A stretch of DNA of 64,000 bases from Cupriavidus necator N-1 (GTDB lineage Bacteria > Pseudomonadota > Gammaproteobacteria > Burkholderiales > Burkholderiaceae), in the NCBI RefSeq assembly GCF_000219215.1, contig NC_015726.1, forward strand, positions 3,720,001-3,784,000, given 5' to 3'. The position numbers and the translations under genes were made by a program. The notes under the pieces are model-generated. The model was not told the DNA's origin. It saw nothing but the letters and a program-made list of their open reading frames with translations, and made no database searches. Positions 8,453-20,548 of this stretch are shown here, piece by piece (the stretch's first letter is position 1; each line of letters opens with the position of its first letter).

Positions 8453-10774
8453 TCAGATCCGCAACGGATCGATCTCAAGCTGCCAGCGCACCCCTTTTGC
8501 CTCCGTCCCTACATCTGCGAAAGTCTGTACCCACTCAGCCACAAAGCGTTGCAGCACAGGCCGCGAGGTGGCCTCCACCAGCATCTGCGCACGTTCCCGG
8601 TTGAAGATGCGCACCATCGACATCGGCACTGGGTCGTGCAGTTGCACCTCGGCTGCCAGCGCGCAGGTTTCGGCATGCCGGCGCGCCACTTCCAGGAACT
8701 GCAGCGCCCGTTCCAGCTGGCCGTGCTCGGCGGTCACCAACACCTGGTAGCAGAACGGGGGCAACCCGGCCTGGCGCCGCTCGCGCAACTGGCTGGCCGC
8801 GAATCCATCATAGTCGTGGCGCGTCAGCGCCTGCAATGCCGGGGTGTCCGGGTAGCGCGTCTGGATCAGCACCTCGCCCGGCAGGCCGGCCCGCCCTGCC
8901 CGCCCGGCCACCTGCATCAGCGAGGCGAACAGGTGCTCGGCGGCGCGGAAGTCGTGGCTGAACATGGCCGCGTCCGGATGGACGATGCCGACCAGGGTCA
9001 CGCGCTGGAAGTCGTGCCCCTTGGCCACCATCTGCGTGCCCACCAGGATGTCGACTTCGCCGGCATGGACTTCGTCGAACATGGCCTGCGCGCTGCCCTT
9101 GCGGCGCGTGGAATCTGCGTCGATGCGGGCGATGCGGGCCTGCGGGAAGCGCGCCGCCAATGCCTCTTCGATACGCTGCGTACCGCGCCCCAGCGGCGCG
9201 ATGTCGACATTGCCGCAGTCCGGGCAGTGATGCGGCACCGGCGCCTCCAGGCCACAGTGGTGGCAGCGCAGGCGCCGCTCTGGGCGGTGCAGCACCAGGT
9301 ACGCCGAGCAGCGCGGGCAGCCCGACAGCCAGCCGCAGCTGTCGCAGGCAATCACCGGCGCGTAGCCGCGGCGGTTCAGGAACAGCAGGCTCTGCTCGCC
9401 GCGCGCCAGGCGCGCGTCGATGGCTTCCAGCAGCGGCACCGACAAGCCTTCGAACAGCGTGCGCTGGCGCTGGCGCTCGTGGTTCAGGTCGACCAGGCGC
9501 ACCGTCGGCAGGGTCGCTTCGGCCTGGGCGCGCTCGCGCAGCACCAGCTTGCGGTAAGTGCCCTGCCCGGCCCGCCACCAGGTCTCCATCGACGGCGTGG
9601 CCGAACCCAGCACCACGGCAATGCCGCGCTGCTTGGCGCGCCACACCGCCAGGTCGCGCGCGGAGTAGCGCAGCCCTTCCTGCTGCTTGTAGGAGGTGTC
9701 GTGTTCCTCGTCGACCACGATCAGCGCCAGCGCCGGCAGCGACGCCATCACCGCCATGCGCGTGCCCAGCACGATGCGGGCCTCGCCGCGGTGGGCGGCC
9801 AGCCACTGCAGGCTGCGCTCCTGGTCGGCCAGGCCGCTGTGCAGCACCGCCAGCGGCAGGTGCGGGAAGCGCGCCGCGATGCGAGCCTGCAACTGCGGGG
9901 TCAGGTTGATTTCGGGCACCAGCATCAGCACCTGGGCCTGGGTGTCGCGTTCGAGCACCGCCTGCATCGCATGCAGGTAGACCTCGGTCTTGCCGCTGCC
10001 GGTCACCCCGTGCAGCAGGAACGGCGCAAAGCCTTCGGCCTCGGCAATGGCCTGCACCGCGGCGCGCTGCTCGTCATGCAGCGGCGGCGCGGCCGATGGC
10101 GGCTGGGCGGGGCCGGCCGGCAGCAGGGTGCGCGCGGTGCGGCTGGCGTCGACCCAGCCGGCGGCCTGCCATTCGGCCAGCCGCGCCGGTGCCGCTGCGC
10201 ACAGCACGCGGGCGTCGGCCAGCGTCAGCGGCTCGGCCGCGGCGGCGCGCTCGGCCAGCGCCTGCGCCAGGGCGCGCACGCTGCGTGCGCGTGGCGGCAC
10301 GGCAGCCAGCAAGGCCTCTGCATGCCCAGGCAACAGGCGGTATTCGTCGGTGCGGGCACGCTGGGCCAGGCCTGACCAGCTCTCGGCCTCACGCAAGGCC
10401 GGCGGCAAGGCCGGCAGCATCACTTCGCCCAGGCGGCGCTGGTAGTAGCGCGCGGCAAAGGCGGCCAGCTCGATCCAGTCGGGCTGCAGCGGCGCCATCC
10501 AGTCCAGGCGCTGCGCCACCGGGCGCAGCCGGTCGGCGGGCACATCGGAGTGGTTGGCGTACGCCACCGCCACGCCGACCATGCTGCGGCGGCCGAACGG
10601 CACCACCACCAGGTCACCCGGGGCGACCTCGGGCGTGGCGAGATAGTCGAAGCAGTCGTCGGCGGGGGTGTCCAGCGCGACCCGGATGACCGGCTGGGCG
10701 GCGGCGGACGGCATCACGGCGCCCTCCGCCGTGCTGCCCTCGACCAGTGGGAGCGCGCCGCTAATTGGCGCCAT
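8453..10774 (-). CDS. priA: Primosomal protein N' (replication restart helicase PriA)
   Basis: A 773-residue superfamily 2 DNA helicase that recognises stalled forks and starts reloading of the replicative helicase. Visible are the N-terminal fork-binding region (VIRVALDTPADDCFDYL), Walker A GVTGSGKTEVY, the DEEH box VVDEEHDTSYK, and a zinc-binding region with paired cysteines (CDSCGWLSGCPRC, then CHHCG and CPDCG). The C-terminus carries the helicase motif VAGRAGRAG. The ATG at 10774 has AGGAAGG upstream; the in-frame ATG at 10714, with GGAGG nearby, is an equally good start and leaves a more typical N-terminus. Confidence 0.96.
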   Translation of the reverse strand: MAPISGALPLVEGSTAEGAVMPSAAAQPVIRVALDTPADDCFDYLATPEVAPGDLVVVPFGRRSMVGVAVAYANHSDVPADRLRPVAQRLDWMAPLQPDWIELAAFAARYYQRRLGEVMLPALPPALREAESWSGLAQRARTDEYRLLPGHAEALLAAVPPRARSVRALAQALAERAAAAEPLTLADARVLCAAAPARLAEWQAAGWVDASRTARTLLPAGPAQPPSAAPPLHDEQRAAVQAIAEAEGFAPFLLHGVTGSGKTEVYLHAMQAVLERDTQAQVLMLVPEINLTPQLQARIAARFPHLPLAVLHSGLADQERSLQWLAAHRGEARIVLGTRMAVMASLPALALIVVDEEHDTSYKQQEGLRYSARDLAVWRAKQRGIAVVLGSATPSMETWWRAGQGTYRKLVLRERAQAEATLPTVRLVDLNHERQRQRTLFEGLSVPLLEAIDARLARGEQSLLFLNRRGYAPVIACDSCGWLSGCPRCSAYLVLHRPERRLRCHHCGLEAPVPHHCPDCGNVDIAPLGRGTQRIEEALAARFPQARIARIDADSTRRKGSAQAMFDEVHAGEVDILVGTQMVAKGHDFQRVTLVGIVHPDAAMFSHDFRAAEHLFASLMQVAGRAGRAGLPGEVLIQTRYPDTPALQALTRHDYDGFAASQLRERRQAGLPPFCYQVLVTAEHGQLERALQFLEVARRHAETCALAAEVQLHDPVPMSMVRIFNRERAQMLVEATSRPVLQRFVAEWVQTFADVGTEAKGVRWQLEIDPLRI

Positions 10775-11298
10775 GGGGCCCTTCCTGGTGCACCGCCTTT
10801 GCGCAACCTTTGTGCAACGGGCGGCAGGCGTAATGAGGGTGTAAATCTAGTGTGCGGCGCAACATCAACTTAAAGTAAAACTTCAAATGTGGCCCTAAGT
10901 CGATGATAGATGACTGGTTTTCCACTTATTCCACCGCCCCTGTGGATAACTTTGTTGAAAAGTCGCACTGGCTGACCGGAAAGCCCCGAGAAACAAGGGA
11001 TCCACCGGCATCGGACCTTCCTTTGCAATTCTTCCAAAGCCTTAAAAATCAAAGGCTTGCAAACATCCCCCGGATAGGTTAGGGAATAACCCTGTTCCGC
11101 ACTGCGGCAAACCTATCGGTGTGCATAAGTCAAGTGCCGCCAGTCAAGTCCGAGCACCTTTTTGGCGAATGCTGGCGAAAAAGTTAACTTGACAGGGTCT
11201 GGCGGCGCGGCTCCCGCAGCACTGGGTACGCTGGCGCGCCGGCGCGCTGCAGCGCGGGGCGCCGCAGCAGCAGCCAGGCCTACCGCATCCTGTCACCG
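10775..11298. other. Intergenic region hemE-priA with a DnaA box and GC palindromes
   Basis: 524 bases with no believable gene. It must hold the end of the hemE transcript and the priA promoter. It contains a perfect DnaA box (TTATCCACA on the minus strand) at 10941-10949. An inverted repeat GATAGGTT/AACCTATC flanks a small hairpin (AGGG-AATAA-CCCT). Two overlapping 14-base palindromes lie at 11234-11247 and 11243-11256. No T-tract terminator stands out. Confidence 0.5.
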
Positions 11299-12396
11299 TC
11301 ACTTCTGCTCAGCGCGCAGCTTGCGGCTGTGGCGATGCACTTCATCCACCAGCACCGAGACGTTCTCCGGCGGCGTGAACTGCGAAATGCCGTGGCCCAG
11401 GTTGAATACGTGACCATCACTGCCCCCGGCGGCAGCATAGCTGTCCAGCACGCCGCGCACCTGCTCGCGGATCGCGGCCTCGGGGGCGAACAGCACGGTC
11501 GGGTCGATATTGCCCTGCAGCGCCACGCGCCCCCCGGTGCGCCGGCGCGCTTCGGCCAGGTTGACGGTCCAGTCCAGCCCGATCGCGTCGGCGCCGGTGT
11601 CAGCCAGCGCCTCGAGCCACAGGCCGCCGCCCTTGGTAAAGACGATCGCGGGCACCTGCTGCCCATCGTGTTCGCGCTTCAGGCCGGCCAGCACCCGGCG
11701 CATATAGGCCAGCGAAAACGTCTGGTACATGCCATCGGCGAGCGCCCCGCCCCAGGTGTCGAAAATCATCACGGCCTGTGCGCCGGCTTCGATCTGGGCA
11801 TTCAGGTATGCCGTCACCGCCTGAGCGTTGATCTCGAGAATGCGGTGCATCAGGTCCGGGCGGCCGTACATCATCGCCTTGACCGTGCGGAAGTCGTCCG
11901 AGCCGCCACCTTCAACCATGTAGCACGCCAGCGTCCAGGGGCTGCCGGAAAAGCCGATCAGCGGCACGCGCTGGCGGCCGTCCTGGACCAGTGCGCGGCG
12001 GATCTCGCTCACCGCGTCAAAGACGTACTGCAGCGACGCCATGTCCGGCACCGCCAGTTTCTGCACGTCGGCTTCGGTGCGCAGCGGATGCGCAAAGCGC
12101 GGGCCCTCGCCCTGCGCGAACGACAGGCCCAGGCCCATCGCGTCGGGCACGGTCAGGATGTCGGAAAAGAGAATCGCCGCGTCCAGCGGATAGCGGTCCA
12201 GCGGCTGCAGTGTCACTTCCGTGGCGTAGGCCGGGTTCTTGGCCAGCCCGAGAAAGCTGCCGGCGCGGGCCCGCGTGGCGTTGTACTCGGGCAGGTAGCG
12301 GCCCGCCTGGCGCATCAGCCATAGCGGCGTGTATTCGGTCGGCTGGCGGCGCAGCGCGCGCAGGAAGGTATCGTTCTGCAGTGCGGTCATGGTCAT
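11299..12396 (-). CDS. hemE: Uroporphyrinogen decarboxylase
   Basis: A 365-residue cytoplasmic enzyme that removes four carboxyl groups from uroporphyrinogen III to give coproporphyrinogen III in haem synthesis. Diagnostic motifs are [15 protein letters not shown] near residue 24, [17 protein letters not shown] in the middle, and [13 protein letters not shown] and [14 protein letters not shown] towards the end. Length matches the family. It sits alone between priA and an unrelated esterase gene, as a housekeeping gene. Confidence 0.97.
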   Translation of the reverse strand: MTMTALQNDTFLRALRRQPTEYTPLWLMRQAGRYLPEYNATRARAGSFLGLAKNPAYATEVTLQPLDRYPLDAAILFSDILTVPDAMGLGLSFAQGEGPRFAHPLRTEADVQKLAVPDMASLQYVFDAVSEIRRALVQDGRQRVPLIGFSGSPWTLACYMVEGGGSDDFRTVKAMMYGRPDLMHRILEINAQAVTAYLNAQIEAGAQAVMIFDTWGGALADGMYQTFSLAYMRRVLAGLKREHDGQQVPAIVFTKGGGLWLEALADTGADAIGLDWTVNLAEARRRTGGRVALQGNIDPTVLFAPEAAIREQVRGVLDSYAAAGGSDGHVFNLGHGISQFTPPENVSVLVDEVHRHSRKLRAEQK

Positions 12397-12442
12397 CCTC
12401 GTAAGACCGCCATTCTAAGGGATGGCTGCGGGCGGATGCCGC

Positions 12443-13393
12443 TCAGACGTCGTCGATCATCCCGGCGAAGGCCGCTGCGGCACGCCGCATCCATTCGCGC
12501 GCGCGTTCGGCATCGGGCTGCAGCCGCGCGAAGCCGTGGGTCATGCCGCCGGCCTCGATGGTAATCACCGGGGCGTCGTGGCGCACCAGGAAGTCGGCAT
12601 AGGCCAGGCCGTCGTCGCGCAGCACATCATGCGCGGCCACCATCAGCACGGTGGCAGGCGGGCGCACCGGCGGCGCGGCCATCAGGTACACACGGGGGTC
12701 GGGATGGGCGGCGCCCTGCGCCAGGGCCTTGCCGCCGATGAAATGGGCCCAGAACCAGGCCATCTCGTCACGCGTCAGGCCAGGACCGTCGGCAAAAGCG
12801 CGGTAGCTTTCGGTGCTGAGCACCGGCGCCGTCACGGGATAGATCAGCAGCTGCGCATCGACCCGCGCCGCGCCGCCGCTGTTGAGTTGCTGCGCTGCCT
12901 GCGCCGCCAGGTGGCCGCCGGCGCTGTCACCCGCCACGGCCACGAAGTCGGTCGCCAGCCCGAGTGCCTGGCGTTGACCGGTGAACCACTGCACGGCCTC
13001 GACAGCATCGTCGCAGGGAGCAGGGAACGCGTGCTCGGGGGCGAGGCGGTAGTCGACGCTGGCCACCGCGCAGCCCGTGTCGGCCGCCAGCAAGGCGGCA
13101 ACCGTATGGTGCGTCTGCGCCGAGCCGATCACCCAGCCGCCACCGTGGAAGTAGACCACCAGCCGCGGCGCGGTCTTGCCGGCCGGGCGGAACAGCCTGG
13201 CGCCCAGCGTGCGGCCAGCGAGCGCAAGCTCCAGGTCCTGCACCGTGATGCCTGGCGGATCCGGCAACAGCGACGCCGCCGCAATCTCGGCGAAACGGGC
13301 CCGCTGCGCGGGAATGTCGGCCGGCGCGGGCGCATTGGCGTAACGCTCCGCCAGGCGGCGGTAATAGGCAAGCAGTTGCGGATCGATGGCCAT
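12443..13393 (-). CDS. Alpha/beta hydrolase, hormone-sensitive-lipase type esterase
   Basis: A 316-residue esterase of lipase family IV. The oxyanion-hole motif HGGGW is in VVYFHGGGWVIGS, and the catalytic serine is in VAGDSAGGHLAAQ. The stretch DYRLAPEHAFPAPCDDA is typical of this family, and a late G-x-T-H-G-F (GGMTHGFARL) carries the likely catalytic histidine. It probably hydrolyses short-chain esters in the cytoplasm; the true substrate is unknown. I use the ATG at 13393 (MAIDPQLLAYYRRL) because homology begins there, although no strong ribosome site is visible and the frame is open further upstream. It lies 50 bases after the CoA-binding gene and may be cotranscribed. Confidence 0.9.
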   Translation of the reverse strand: MAIDPQLLAYYRRLAERYANAPAPADIPAQRARFAEIAAASLLPDPPGITVQDLELALAGRTLGARLFRPAGKTAPRLVVYFHGGGWVIGSAQTHHTVAALLAADTGCAVASVDYRLAPEHAFPAPCDDAVEAVQWFTGQRQALGLATDFVAVAGDSAGGHLAAQAAQQLNSGGAARVDAQLLIYPVTAPVLSTESYRAFADGPGLTRDEMAWFWAHFIGGKALAQGAAHPDPRVYLMAAPPVRPPATVLMVAAHDVLRDDGLAYADFLVRHDAPVITIEAGGMTHGFARLQPDAERAREWMRRAAAAFAGMIDDV

Positions 13394-13443
13394 GGTTGGC
13401 GGCTGAAGGGAAAGCGGAACGTAGAAGCGGTGCCTGACGGGAA

Positions 13444-13884
13444 TCAGTCCAGCCCGAGCTGGTGCGTCAGCTCGACCTTGCTGCAGCAATCCTGCACCGC
13501 CAGCAGGCCGGCATCGGAAGCGCGGCGCACTGCCTGGTCGTTGACGATGCCCAACTGCAGCCAGACACCCTGTGCGCCAACGGCGATGGCCTCATCGACC
13601 ACGCCGGGCGTTTCCTCGGCACGGCGGAAGATGTCCACCCACGCGATGGGGCTGCCTGCTGCCGCGGCAGCGTCGGCGGCTTCGCGCAGCGTGGCGTGGC
13701 AGGTCTCGCCCAGAATGCGTTCGCCGGCATGACGCGGATTGACCGGCACGATCCGGAAGCCGTGGTCCTGCAGGAATTCCGCAACCTCATGGCTGGGACG
13801 CTCCGGGCGGTCGGACAGGCCGACCACGGCCACGGTCTTCATCGCCAGCATGGCTTGTATGGCTTGCTGCATCTCAGGGCGCAT
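13444..13884 (-). CDS. Small CoA-binding (YccU-type) protein
   Basis: A 146-residue single-domain Rossmann-fold protein of the CoA-binding family. The nucleotide-binding start VAVVGLSDRPERPSHEVAEF lies near residue 15, followed by FRIVPVNPRHAGERILGETC and a C-terminal VWLQLGIVNDQA. Members resemble the CoA-binding domain of succinyl-CoA synthetase alpha; their cellular role is poorly known. The ATG at 13884 has GGAG seven bases upstream. It is the first gene of a possible pair with the esterase. Confidence 0.88.
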   Translation of the reverse strand: MRPEMQQAIQAMLAMKTVAVVGLSDRPERPSHEVAEFLQDHGFRIVPVNPRHAGERILGETCHATLREAADAAAAAGSPIAWVDIFRRAEETPGVVDEAIAVGAQGVWLQLGIVNDQAVRRASDAGLLAVQDCCSKVELTHQLGLD

Positions 13885-14436
13885 CGCGTCTCCGGGTGGA
13901 CAAGGGCGGGCCCGCGGACATGCAAAAACGCAACGCGAAGGCCTCAGGCGTCCTGAATCGTAACCGGAATTGTCACGCAGAGATTGGTGGGGGAGCGAAC
14001 ACGTAAATCGCGTCATTAAAGATAATGCAACGGCACCTTTCTGCGGTTAACGTGACGTGAACGCGTGAAAATATGCCGAACACGCCAGATCCCGGCACCT
14101 CTGGCTTTCAACTTCTTGCAAAACGATACATTTTGTTACTGCCATGCCGGGGAGTTTCCCCCACAATGCATTGACACACCCGCTGTCCGCGGCGTGTGGC
14201 GCCCCAGTGAATAAGGCTGTTCAGACTTAAAGGGGCGTGGTGAAGAAAGCCTTTTTGAAGCAGTAACCGATTTTCCGATCCAGCAGATCGCCGCTGGACC
14301 GGAGCACCAGGTAGACCGTTGCAGCGCGTGGCCTTTGCGGCCTCTGGTCGGATATTGGATATCCGTTGCGCCTTGATTGTCGGCCTGGACCGAACCCGTT
14401 CCTTCGAATTGACCCCTCGAAGGGATTTTCCCGTCC

Positions 14437-14470
14437 GCGCGGAGCCTCCCCGGCCCGCGCGCTTTTTTTT
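14437..14470 (+). terminator. Plus-strand hairpin with eight-T tail and no known upstream gene
   Basis: GCGCGG pairs with CCGCGC across a 12-base loop and is followed directly by eight T at 14463-14470, the classic form of an intrinsic terminator reading rightwards. No plus-strand gene lies upstream. It faces the atpC terminator, so it may also protect against read-through. Confidence 0.6.
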
Positions 14471-14502
14471 GTCCAGGCAGGACAAAAGCATATCGCCACG
14501 CC

Positions 14503-14534
14503 CAAAAAAAAGGCAGCCATGGGCTGCCTTTTTT
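14503..14534 (-). terminator. ATP synthase operon terminator
   Basis: GGCAGCC-ATG-GGCTGCC, flanked by A and T runs, lies 46-77 bases past the atpC stop. On the minus strand it ends in a run of T from 14511 down to 14504. Confidence 0.88.
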
Positions 14535-14579
14535 CATTGTCGCGCCAGAAAAACAACAGCGCGACAACCGACTAATTGC

Positions 14580-14996
14580 TTACTTCTTACGACGCAGGCG
14601 GGCGATGGCAGCCAGTTGGGCAGCCGCCACGGCGAGCTCGCTCTGAGCGCGCGCCAGATCCAGATCGCTGCTCTGGTTCTGCATCAGCTCTTCGGCAGCA
14701 CGCTTGGCTTCCCGCGCCTTGGCTTCGTCCAGGTCGCCACCGCGGATAGCGGTGTCGGCCAGCACGGTGACGTGCTTGGGCTGGACTTCGAGAATGCCGC
14801 CGGCAACGAACACGAACTCTTCGCTGCCGTCTTCCTTCTCGATCCGCACCGCACCCGGCTGGATGCGCGTGATCAGCGGCGTGTGACCCGGCAGAATGCC
14901 CAGTTCACCCGACTCGCCCGGCAGCGCCACGAACTTCGCCTGGCCGGAGAAGATCGACGTTTCCGCGCTGACGACGTCTACAAGAATGGTTGCCAT
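14580..14996 (-). CDS. atpC: ATP synthase F1 subunit epsilon
   Basis: A 138-residue epsilon subunit, part of the central stalk that couples rotor and catalytic head and inhibits ATP hydrolysis. The N-terminal beta-sandwich contains [20 protein letters not shown], and the C-terminal helical pair begins about residue 90. Length is standard. It is the last gene of the atp operon, just before the terminator at 14503-14534. Confidence 0.97.
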   Translation of the reverse strand: MATILVDVVSAETSIFSGQAKFVALPGESGELGILPGHTPLITRIQPGAVRIEKEDGSEEFVFVAGGILEVQPKHVTVLADTAIRGGDLDEAKAREAKRAAEELMQNQSSDLDLARAQSELAVAAAQLAAIARLRRKK

Positions 14997-15138
14997 ATCA
15001 GATCCTTTCTCCTGAAAGCTTTGGCTTCCCGTTTCCGGGAAGCAAGTATTTCGCCTTCGTGCCAGGCGCGGCCGCCGCAGACAGTAGATTAACTACGGCA
15101 AGGCAGCCGCAACGACGCATGAAGGCGAAAGACGCCGC

Positions 15139-16575
<1,437 letters not shown>

Positions 16576-17451
16576 TCAGACCGCTGCCGCACCGCTGACG
16601 ATCTCTGACAATTCCTTGGTGATCGCTGCCTGCCGGGTCTTGTTGTAGTCCAGCTGCAGTTCGCCGATCACGTTCTTGGCATTGTCGGATGCCGCCTTCA
16701 TAGCCACCATGCGCGCCGACTGTTCGGACGCCATGTTCTCGGCCACGGCCTGGTACACGAGCGCCTCGACGTAGCGAACCAGCAGCTCTTCCACCACGGT
16801 CTGCGCGTCAGGCTCGTAGATGTAGTCCCACGAGTAGGCGCGCTTCTCTTCCGCCGTCTGCGACAGCTTGTCGGCGGCGAGCGGCAGCAGTTGCTCAACC
16901 ATCGGTTCCTGCTTCATCGTGTTGATGAACTTGGTGTACGCGATGTACACCGCATCGACTTCACCATTGGTGAATGCGTCGAGCTGGACCTTGATCGCGC
17001 CGATCAGCTTTTCCAGGTGCGGGGTGTCGCCGAGCTGCACCACATTCGAGGCCACCTTGGCGCCGATGCGGCTCAGGAACTGCATGCCCTTGCTGCCGAT
17101 GGCAGTGGCTTGCACAGCCACGCCGCGACCCTGCAGGCTCTTCAGCTCGTTGGTCACCGCACGCAGCACGTTCGTGTTCAGACCGCCGCACAGCCCCTTG
17201 TCGGTCGTGACCACGATCATGCCGACGCGCTTGACTTCGCGCTCCTGCATGAACGGGTGCTTGAACTCGGGGTTGGCCGAAGCCAGGTGCGCCGCGATGT
17301 TACGCACTTTCTCGGCATAGGGACGGGCATTGCGCATCCGTTCCTGCGCCTTGCGCATCTTGGATGCGGCGACCATCTCCATCGCCTTGGTGATCTTGCG
17401 CGTGTTCTGCACGCTCTTAATCTTGGTTCGAATCTCTTTCGTTCCGGCCAT
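16576..17451 (-). CDS. atpG: ATP synthase F1 subunit gamma
   Basis: The 291-residue rotor shaft of F1. The N-terminal coiled-coil helix starts [20 protein letters not shown], and the C-terminal helix contains the signature region ending [19 protein letters not shown]. The mid-domain [13 protein letters not shown] is characteristic. It lies between atpA and atpD, as in most F-type operons. Confidence 0.97.
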   Translation of the reverse strand: MAGTKEIRTKIKSVQNTRKITKAMEMVAASKMRKAQERMRNARPYAEKVRNIAAHLASANPEFKHPFMQEREVKRVGMIVVTTDKGLCGGLNTNVLRAVTNELKSLQGRGVAVQATAIGSKGMQFLSRIGAKVASNVVQLGDTPHLEKLIGAIKVQLDAFTNGEVDAVYIAYTKFINTMKQEPMVEQLLPLAADKLSQTAEEKRAYSWDYIYEPDAQTVVEELLVRYVEALVYQAVAENMASEQSARMVAMKAASDNAKNVIGELQLDYNKTRQAAITKELSEIVSGAAAV

Positions 17452-17525
17452 ACTTTCCTCTCCGTCCGAACCAGCGCCGCGCCGGCGTTAGCCAGGCGCG
17501 GCGGCGGTATCGGAGAATTGCGCGG

Positions 17526-19067
17526 TTAGAACGCGGCGGACTTCTTGAAATCCTCGATCGCGGCACGCAGGGCGGGTTCATCTTCCTTCGAGAGCTGCTT
17601 GGTCTCTTCGATACGGTTGATGAGGTCGGCGTACTTGGTCTTCAGATGGTCGTGCAGGCCCTTCTCGAACGGCAGAATGTCCTTCACTTCCACGTTGTCG
17701 AGGAAGCCGTTGTTGGCGGCGAACAGCGACGCGGCCAGCTGCCACACCTGCTGCGGCTGGTATTGCGGCTGCTTCAGCAGCTCGGTCACGCGGCGGCCGC
17801 GCTCCAGCTGCTTGCGGGTGGCATCGTCCAGGTCCGAAGCGAACTGCGCGAAAGCAGCCAGTTCACGGTACTGGGCGAGGTCGGTACGGATACCACCGGC
17901 CAGGTTCTTCACCACCTTGGTCTGGGCAGCACCACCGACGCGCGACACCGAAATACCGGCATTGATGGCGGGACGGACACCGGCGTTGAACAGGTCGGTT
18001 TCCAGGAAGATCTGGCCGTCGGTAATCGAAATCACGTTGGTCGGCACGAACGCGGACACGTCGCCGGCCTGCGTTTCGATCACCGGCAGCGCGGTCAGCG
18101 AACCGGTCTTGCCCTTGACGGCGCCGTTGGTGAACTTCTCGACGTACTCGGCGTTCACGCGCGCGGCACGCTCCAGCAGGCGCGAGTGCAGGTAGAACAC
18201 GTCGCCCGGGTACGCTTCACGGCCCGGCGGGCGGCGCAGCAGCAGCGACACCTGGCGGTAGGCCCAGGCTTGCTTGGTCAGGTCATCATAGACGATCAGC
18301 GCGTCTTCGCCGCGGTCGCGGAAGTACTCGCCCATGGTGCAGCCGGCGTAGGCAGCCAGGTACTGCATGGCGGCCGAGTCCGAAGCGGCGGCGGCCACGA
18401 CGACGGTGTATTCCATCGCGCCGTGCTCTTCCAGCTTGCGCACCACGTTGGCGATCGTCGAAGCCTTCTGGCCAATGGCGACGTACACGCAGTACATGCC
18501 CTTGCCCTTCTGGTTGATGATCGCGTCGACAGCCACGGCGGTCTTGCCGGTCTGGCGGTCGCCAATGATCAGCTCACGCTGGCCACGGCCGATCGGCACC
18601 ATCGAGTCGATCGACTTCAGGCCGGTCTGCACCGGCTGGCTCACCGACTGACGCGCGATCACGCCCGGGGCGACCTTCTCGATCACGTCCGTTTCCTTGG
18701 CGTTGATCGGGCCCTTGCCGTCGATCGGCTGGCCCAGCGTGTTGACCACGCGGCCCAGCAGTTCCTTGCCCACCGGCACTTCCAGAATGCGGCCGGTGCA
18801 CTTGACCGTGTCGCCTTCGGAAATGTGTTCGTAGTCACCCAGCACCACGGCGCCGACCGAGTCGCGCTCGAGGTTCAGCGCGAGGCCGAAGGTGTTGCCG
18901 GGGAATTCCAGCATCTCGCCCTGCATCACGCCGGACAGGCCGTGCACGCGGCAGATGCCATCGGTCACGGAAATCACCGTGCCGGTGTTGCGCACTTCAG
19001 CTTCAGCGCCAAGGCCCGAGATGCGGGTCTTGATCAGCTCGCTGATTTCTGAGGGGTTCAGTTGCAT
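17526..19067 (-). CDS. atpA: ATP synthase F1 subunit alpha
   Basis: The 513-residue non-catalytic nucleotide-binding subunit of F1. The P-loop [18 protein letters not shown] is near residue 170, the signature [17 protein letters not shown] near residue 365, and the N-terminus [16 protein letters not shown] binds delta. I chose the ATG at 19067; a GTG directly before it is also in frame. AGGAG lies a few bases upstream. Confidence 0.98.
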   Translation of the reverse strand: MQLNPSEISELIKTRISGLGAEAEVRNTGTVISVTDGICRVHGLSGVMQGEMLEFPGNTFGLALNLERDSVGAVVLGDYEHISEGDTVKCTGRILEVPVGKELLGRVVNTLGQPIDGKGPINAKETDVIEKVAPGVIARQSVSQPVQTGLKSIDSMVPIGRGQRELIIGDRQTGKTAVAVDAIINQKGKGMYCVYVAIGQKASTIANVVRKLEEHGAMEYTVVVAAAASDSAAMQYLAAYAGCTMGEYFRDRGEDALIVYDDLTKQAWAYRQVSLLLRRPPGREAYPGDVFYLHSRLLERAARVNAEYVEKFTNGAVKGKTGSLTALPVIETQAGDVSAFVPTNVISITDGQIFLETDLFNAGVRPAINAGISVSRVGGAAQTKVVKNLAGGIRTDLAQYRELAAFAQFASDLDDATRKQLERGRRVTELLKQPQYQPQQVWQLAASLFAANNGFLDNVEVKDILPFEKGLHDHLKTKYADLINRIEETKQLSKEDEPALRAAIEDFKKSAAF

Positions 19068-19106
19068 CACAATGCTCCTAATTCTTCAATCCGTCGGCCG
19101 GTGCGG

Positions 19107-19649
19107 TCAGGCGGTCAGCGTGGCTTGCATGGCAGCCAGGCGCGTACGCACGGAGGTGTCGAGCACTTCGTCGCCGACCTTGACGCTCACGCCGCCGATC
19201 AGGGACGGGTCCACCGCCACCTTCGCGTACAGCTTGCGGCCGAACTTGCGTTCGAGTGCAGCGACCAGGTCGTTCAACTGCGAACCTTCCAGCGGGAATG
19301 CGCTGGTGATCTCGACATCCGACGACCCTTCGCGGGCGTTCTTGAGCACATGGAACTGCTCGGCGATTTCCGGCATCACCGTCAGGCGGCCGTTATCCAC
19401 CAGCAGCTTGACGAAGCGGCGAGCCTCGTCATTCAGCGGGGACTTCAGCACCGACAGGAACAGTTCGGCCAGCTTCTTGCCGGGAACGTTCGGATCGCCG
19501 GCTACCGCCTTCATGTCGGGATTGGCAGCAACCTGCCCCATCTCCGACACCAGCTCGGACCATGCACCCAGATTGCCTGCGCTCGATTCGCTGGCGACGC
19601 GGAACAGCGCCTCAGCGTAGGGACGGGCAATGGTTGCGGTTTCAGCCAT
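19107..19649 (-). CDS. atpH: ATP synthase F1 subunit delta
   Basis: The 180-residue peripheral-stalk protein linking the top of F1 to subunit b. The N-terminus [15 protein letters not shown] is diagnostic. Later [17 protein letters not shown] and the C-terminal [20 protein letters not shown] are typical delta/OSCP motifs. It starts two bases after the atpF stop, so translation is probably coupled. Confidence 0.97.
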   Translation of the reverse strand: MAETATIARPYAEALFRVASESSAGNLGAWSELVSEMGQVAANPDMKAVAGDPNVPGKKLAELFLSVLKSPLNDEARRFVKLLVDNGRLTVMPEIAEQFHVLKNAREGSSDVEITSAFPLEGSQLNDLVAALERKFGRKLYAKVAVDPSLIGGVSVKVGDEVLDTSVRTRLAAMQATLTA

Positions 19650-19651
19650 GA

Positions 19652-20122
19652 TTAGAGCTCAGCCTTGAGTTGATTGAGCAGGTCGGTGTGGACCTGCGCG
19701 TTCACTTCACGCTTGAGGATCTGCTCGGCACCCTTGACGGCCAGCACGGCAACCTGGTCACGCAGTTCTTCGCGTGCACGGGTAACCTGCTGGTCTGCTT
19801 CGGCCTTGGCCTGGGCAATGATGCGTGCGGCTTCTGCCTGGGCGTTTTGCTTGATCTCGTCCGCCGTCAGCTGGGCGCGCTTCTCGGCGTCAGCGACGCG
19901 TTGTGCACCCTCGGTGCGGGCTTCGGCCATAGCCTGGTCCACACGCTTGTTGGCGAGTTCGAGCTCGGCCTTGCCCTTCTCGGCAGCGGCGAGGCCATCG
20001 GCGATCTTCTTTGCGCGTTCGTCGAGCGCCTTCACCAGCGGCGGCCAAATGAATTTGGCAACAACCCACCACAGGATGAAGAACACGACCATCTGCGCAA
20101 AAAACGTTGCGTTCAGATTCAT
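19652..20122 (-). CDS. atpF: ATP synthase Fo subunit b
   Basis: The 156-residue peripheral stalk. One N-terminal membrane helix ([16 protein letters not shown], about residues 11-26) is followed by a long charged alpha-helical region rich in Ala, Glu, Lys and Arg, which dimerises and holds the F1 head still. Length matches short beta/gamma-proteobacterial b subunits. Confidence 0.97.
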   Translation of the reverse strand: MNLNATFFAQMVVFFILWWVVAKFIWPPLVKALDERAKKIADGLAAAEKGKAELELANKRVDQAMAEARTEGAQRVADAEKRAQLTADEIKQNAQAEAARIIAQAKAEADQQVTRAREELRDQVAVLAVKGAEQILKREVNAQVHTDLLNQLKAEL

Positions 20123-20220
20123 GGTGTGTTCCTTTCGGTAATCAAACTACAGATAAATGCGCAAGGGCGGCCAGGCTAGTGGCCCGCGCCGCCCGTCAGC
20201 ATCATGCAGACCGAAAAGAA

Positions 20221-20502
<282 letters not shown>

Positions 20503-20548
20503 TTAGAGAGACTTAGAACCAAAAAACCAAAAAACCAAAAACCGGAAA

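Larger units (their letters stand above)
13885..14579. other. Long intergenic region, possible small RNA on the plus strand
   Basis: 695 bases without a believable coding frame. On the plus strand there is a series of hairpins: GCCCC/GGGGC around 14200-14237, AAGGCT/AGCCTT, CGGATAT-TGG-ATATCCG near 14350-14366 and CTTCGA/TCGAAG near 14403-14421. They end in the strong terminator at 14437-14470. That suggests a plus-strand transcript with no protein. I could not match it to 6S, tmRNA, SRP RNA or RNase P RNA, and found no clear promoter. Confidence 0.3.

Noticed and set aside
10801..10820. TGCAAC words upstream of priA as further PutA sites
   Set aside because: A single complete hexamer, no phased partner, and more than 2 kb from the putA start; expected by chance.
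14170..14470. 6S RNA (ssrS) in the gap beside atpC
   Set aside because: GTGGCGC resembles a 6S word, but I could not build the long closing stem with a central bubble, and no promoter is clear. Kept only as an unidentified RNA candidate.
20514..20548. AAAAAACC repeats between atpB and atpE as a regulatory element
   Set aside because: Three short units in a spacer inside the operon; could be just A-rich leader for atpE translation. No support for more.
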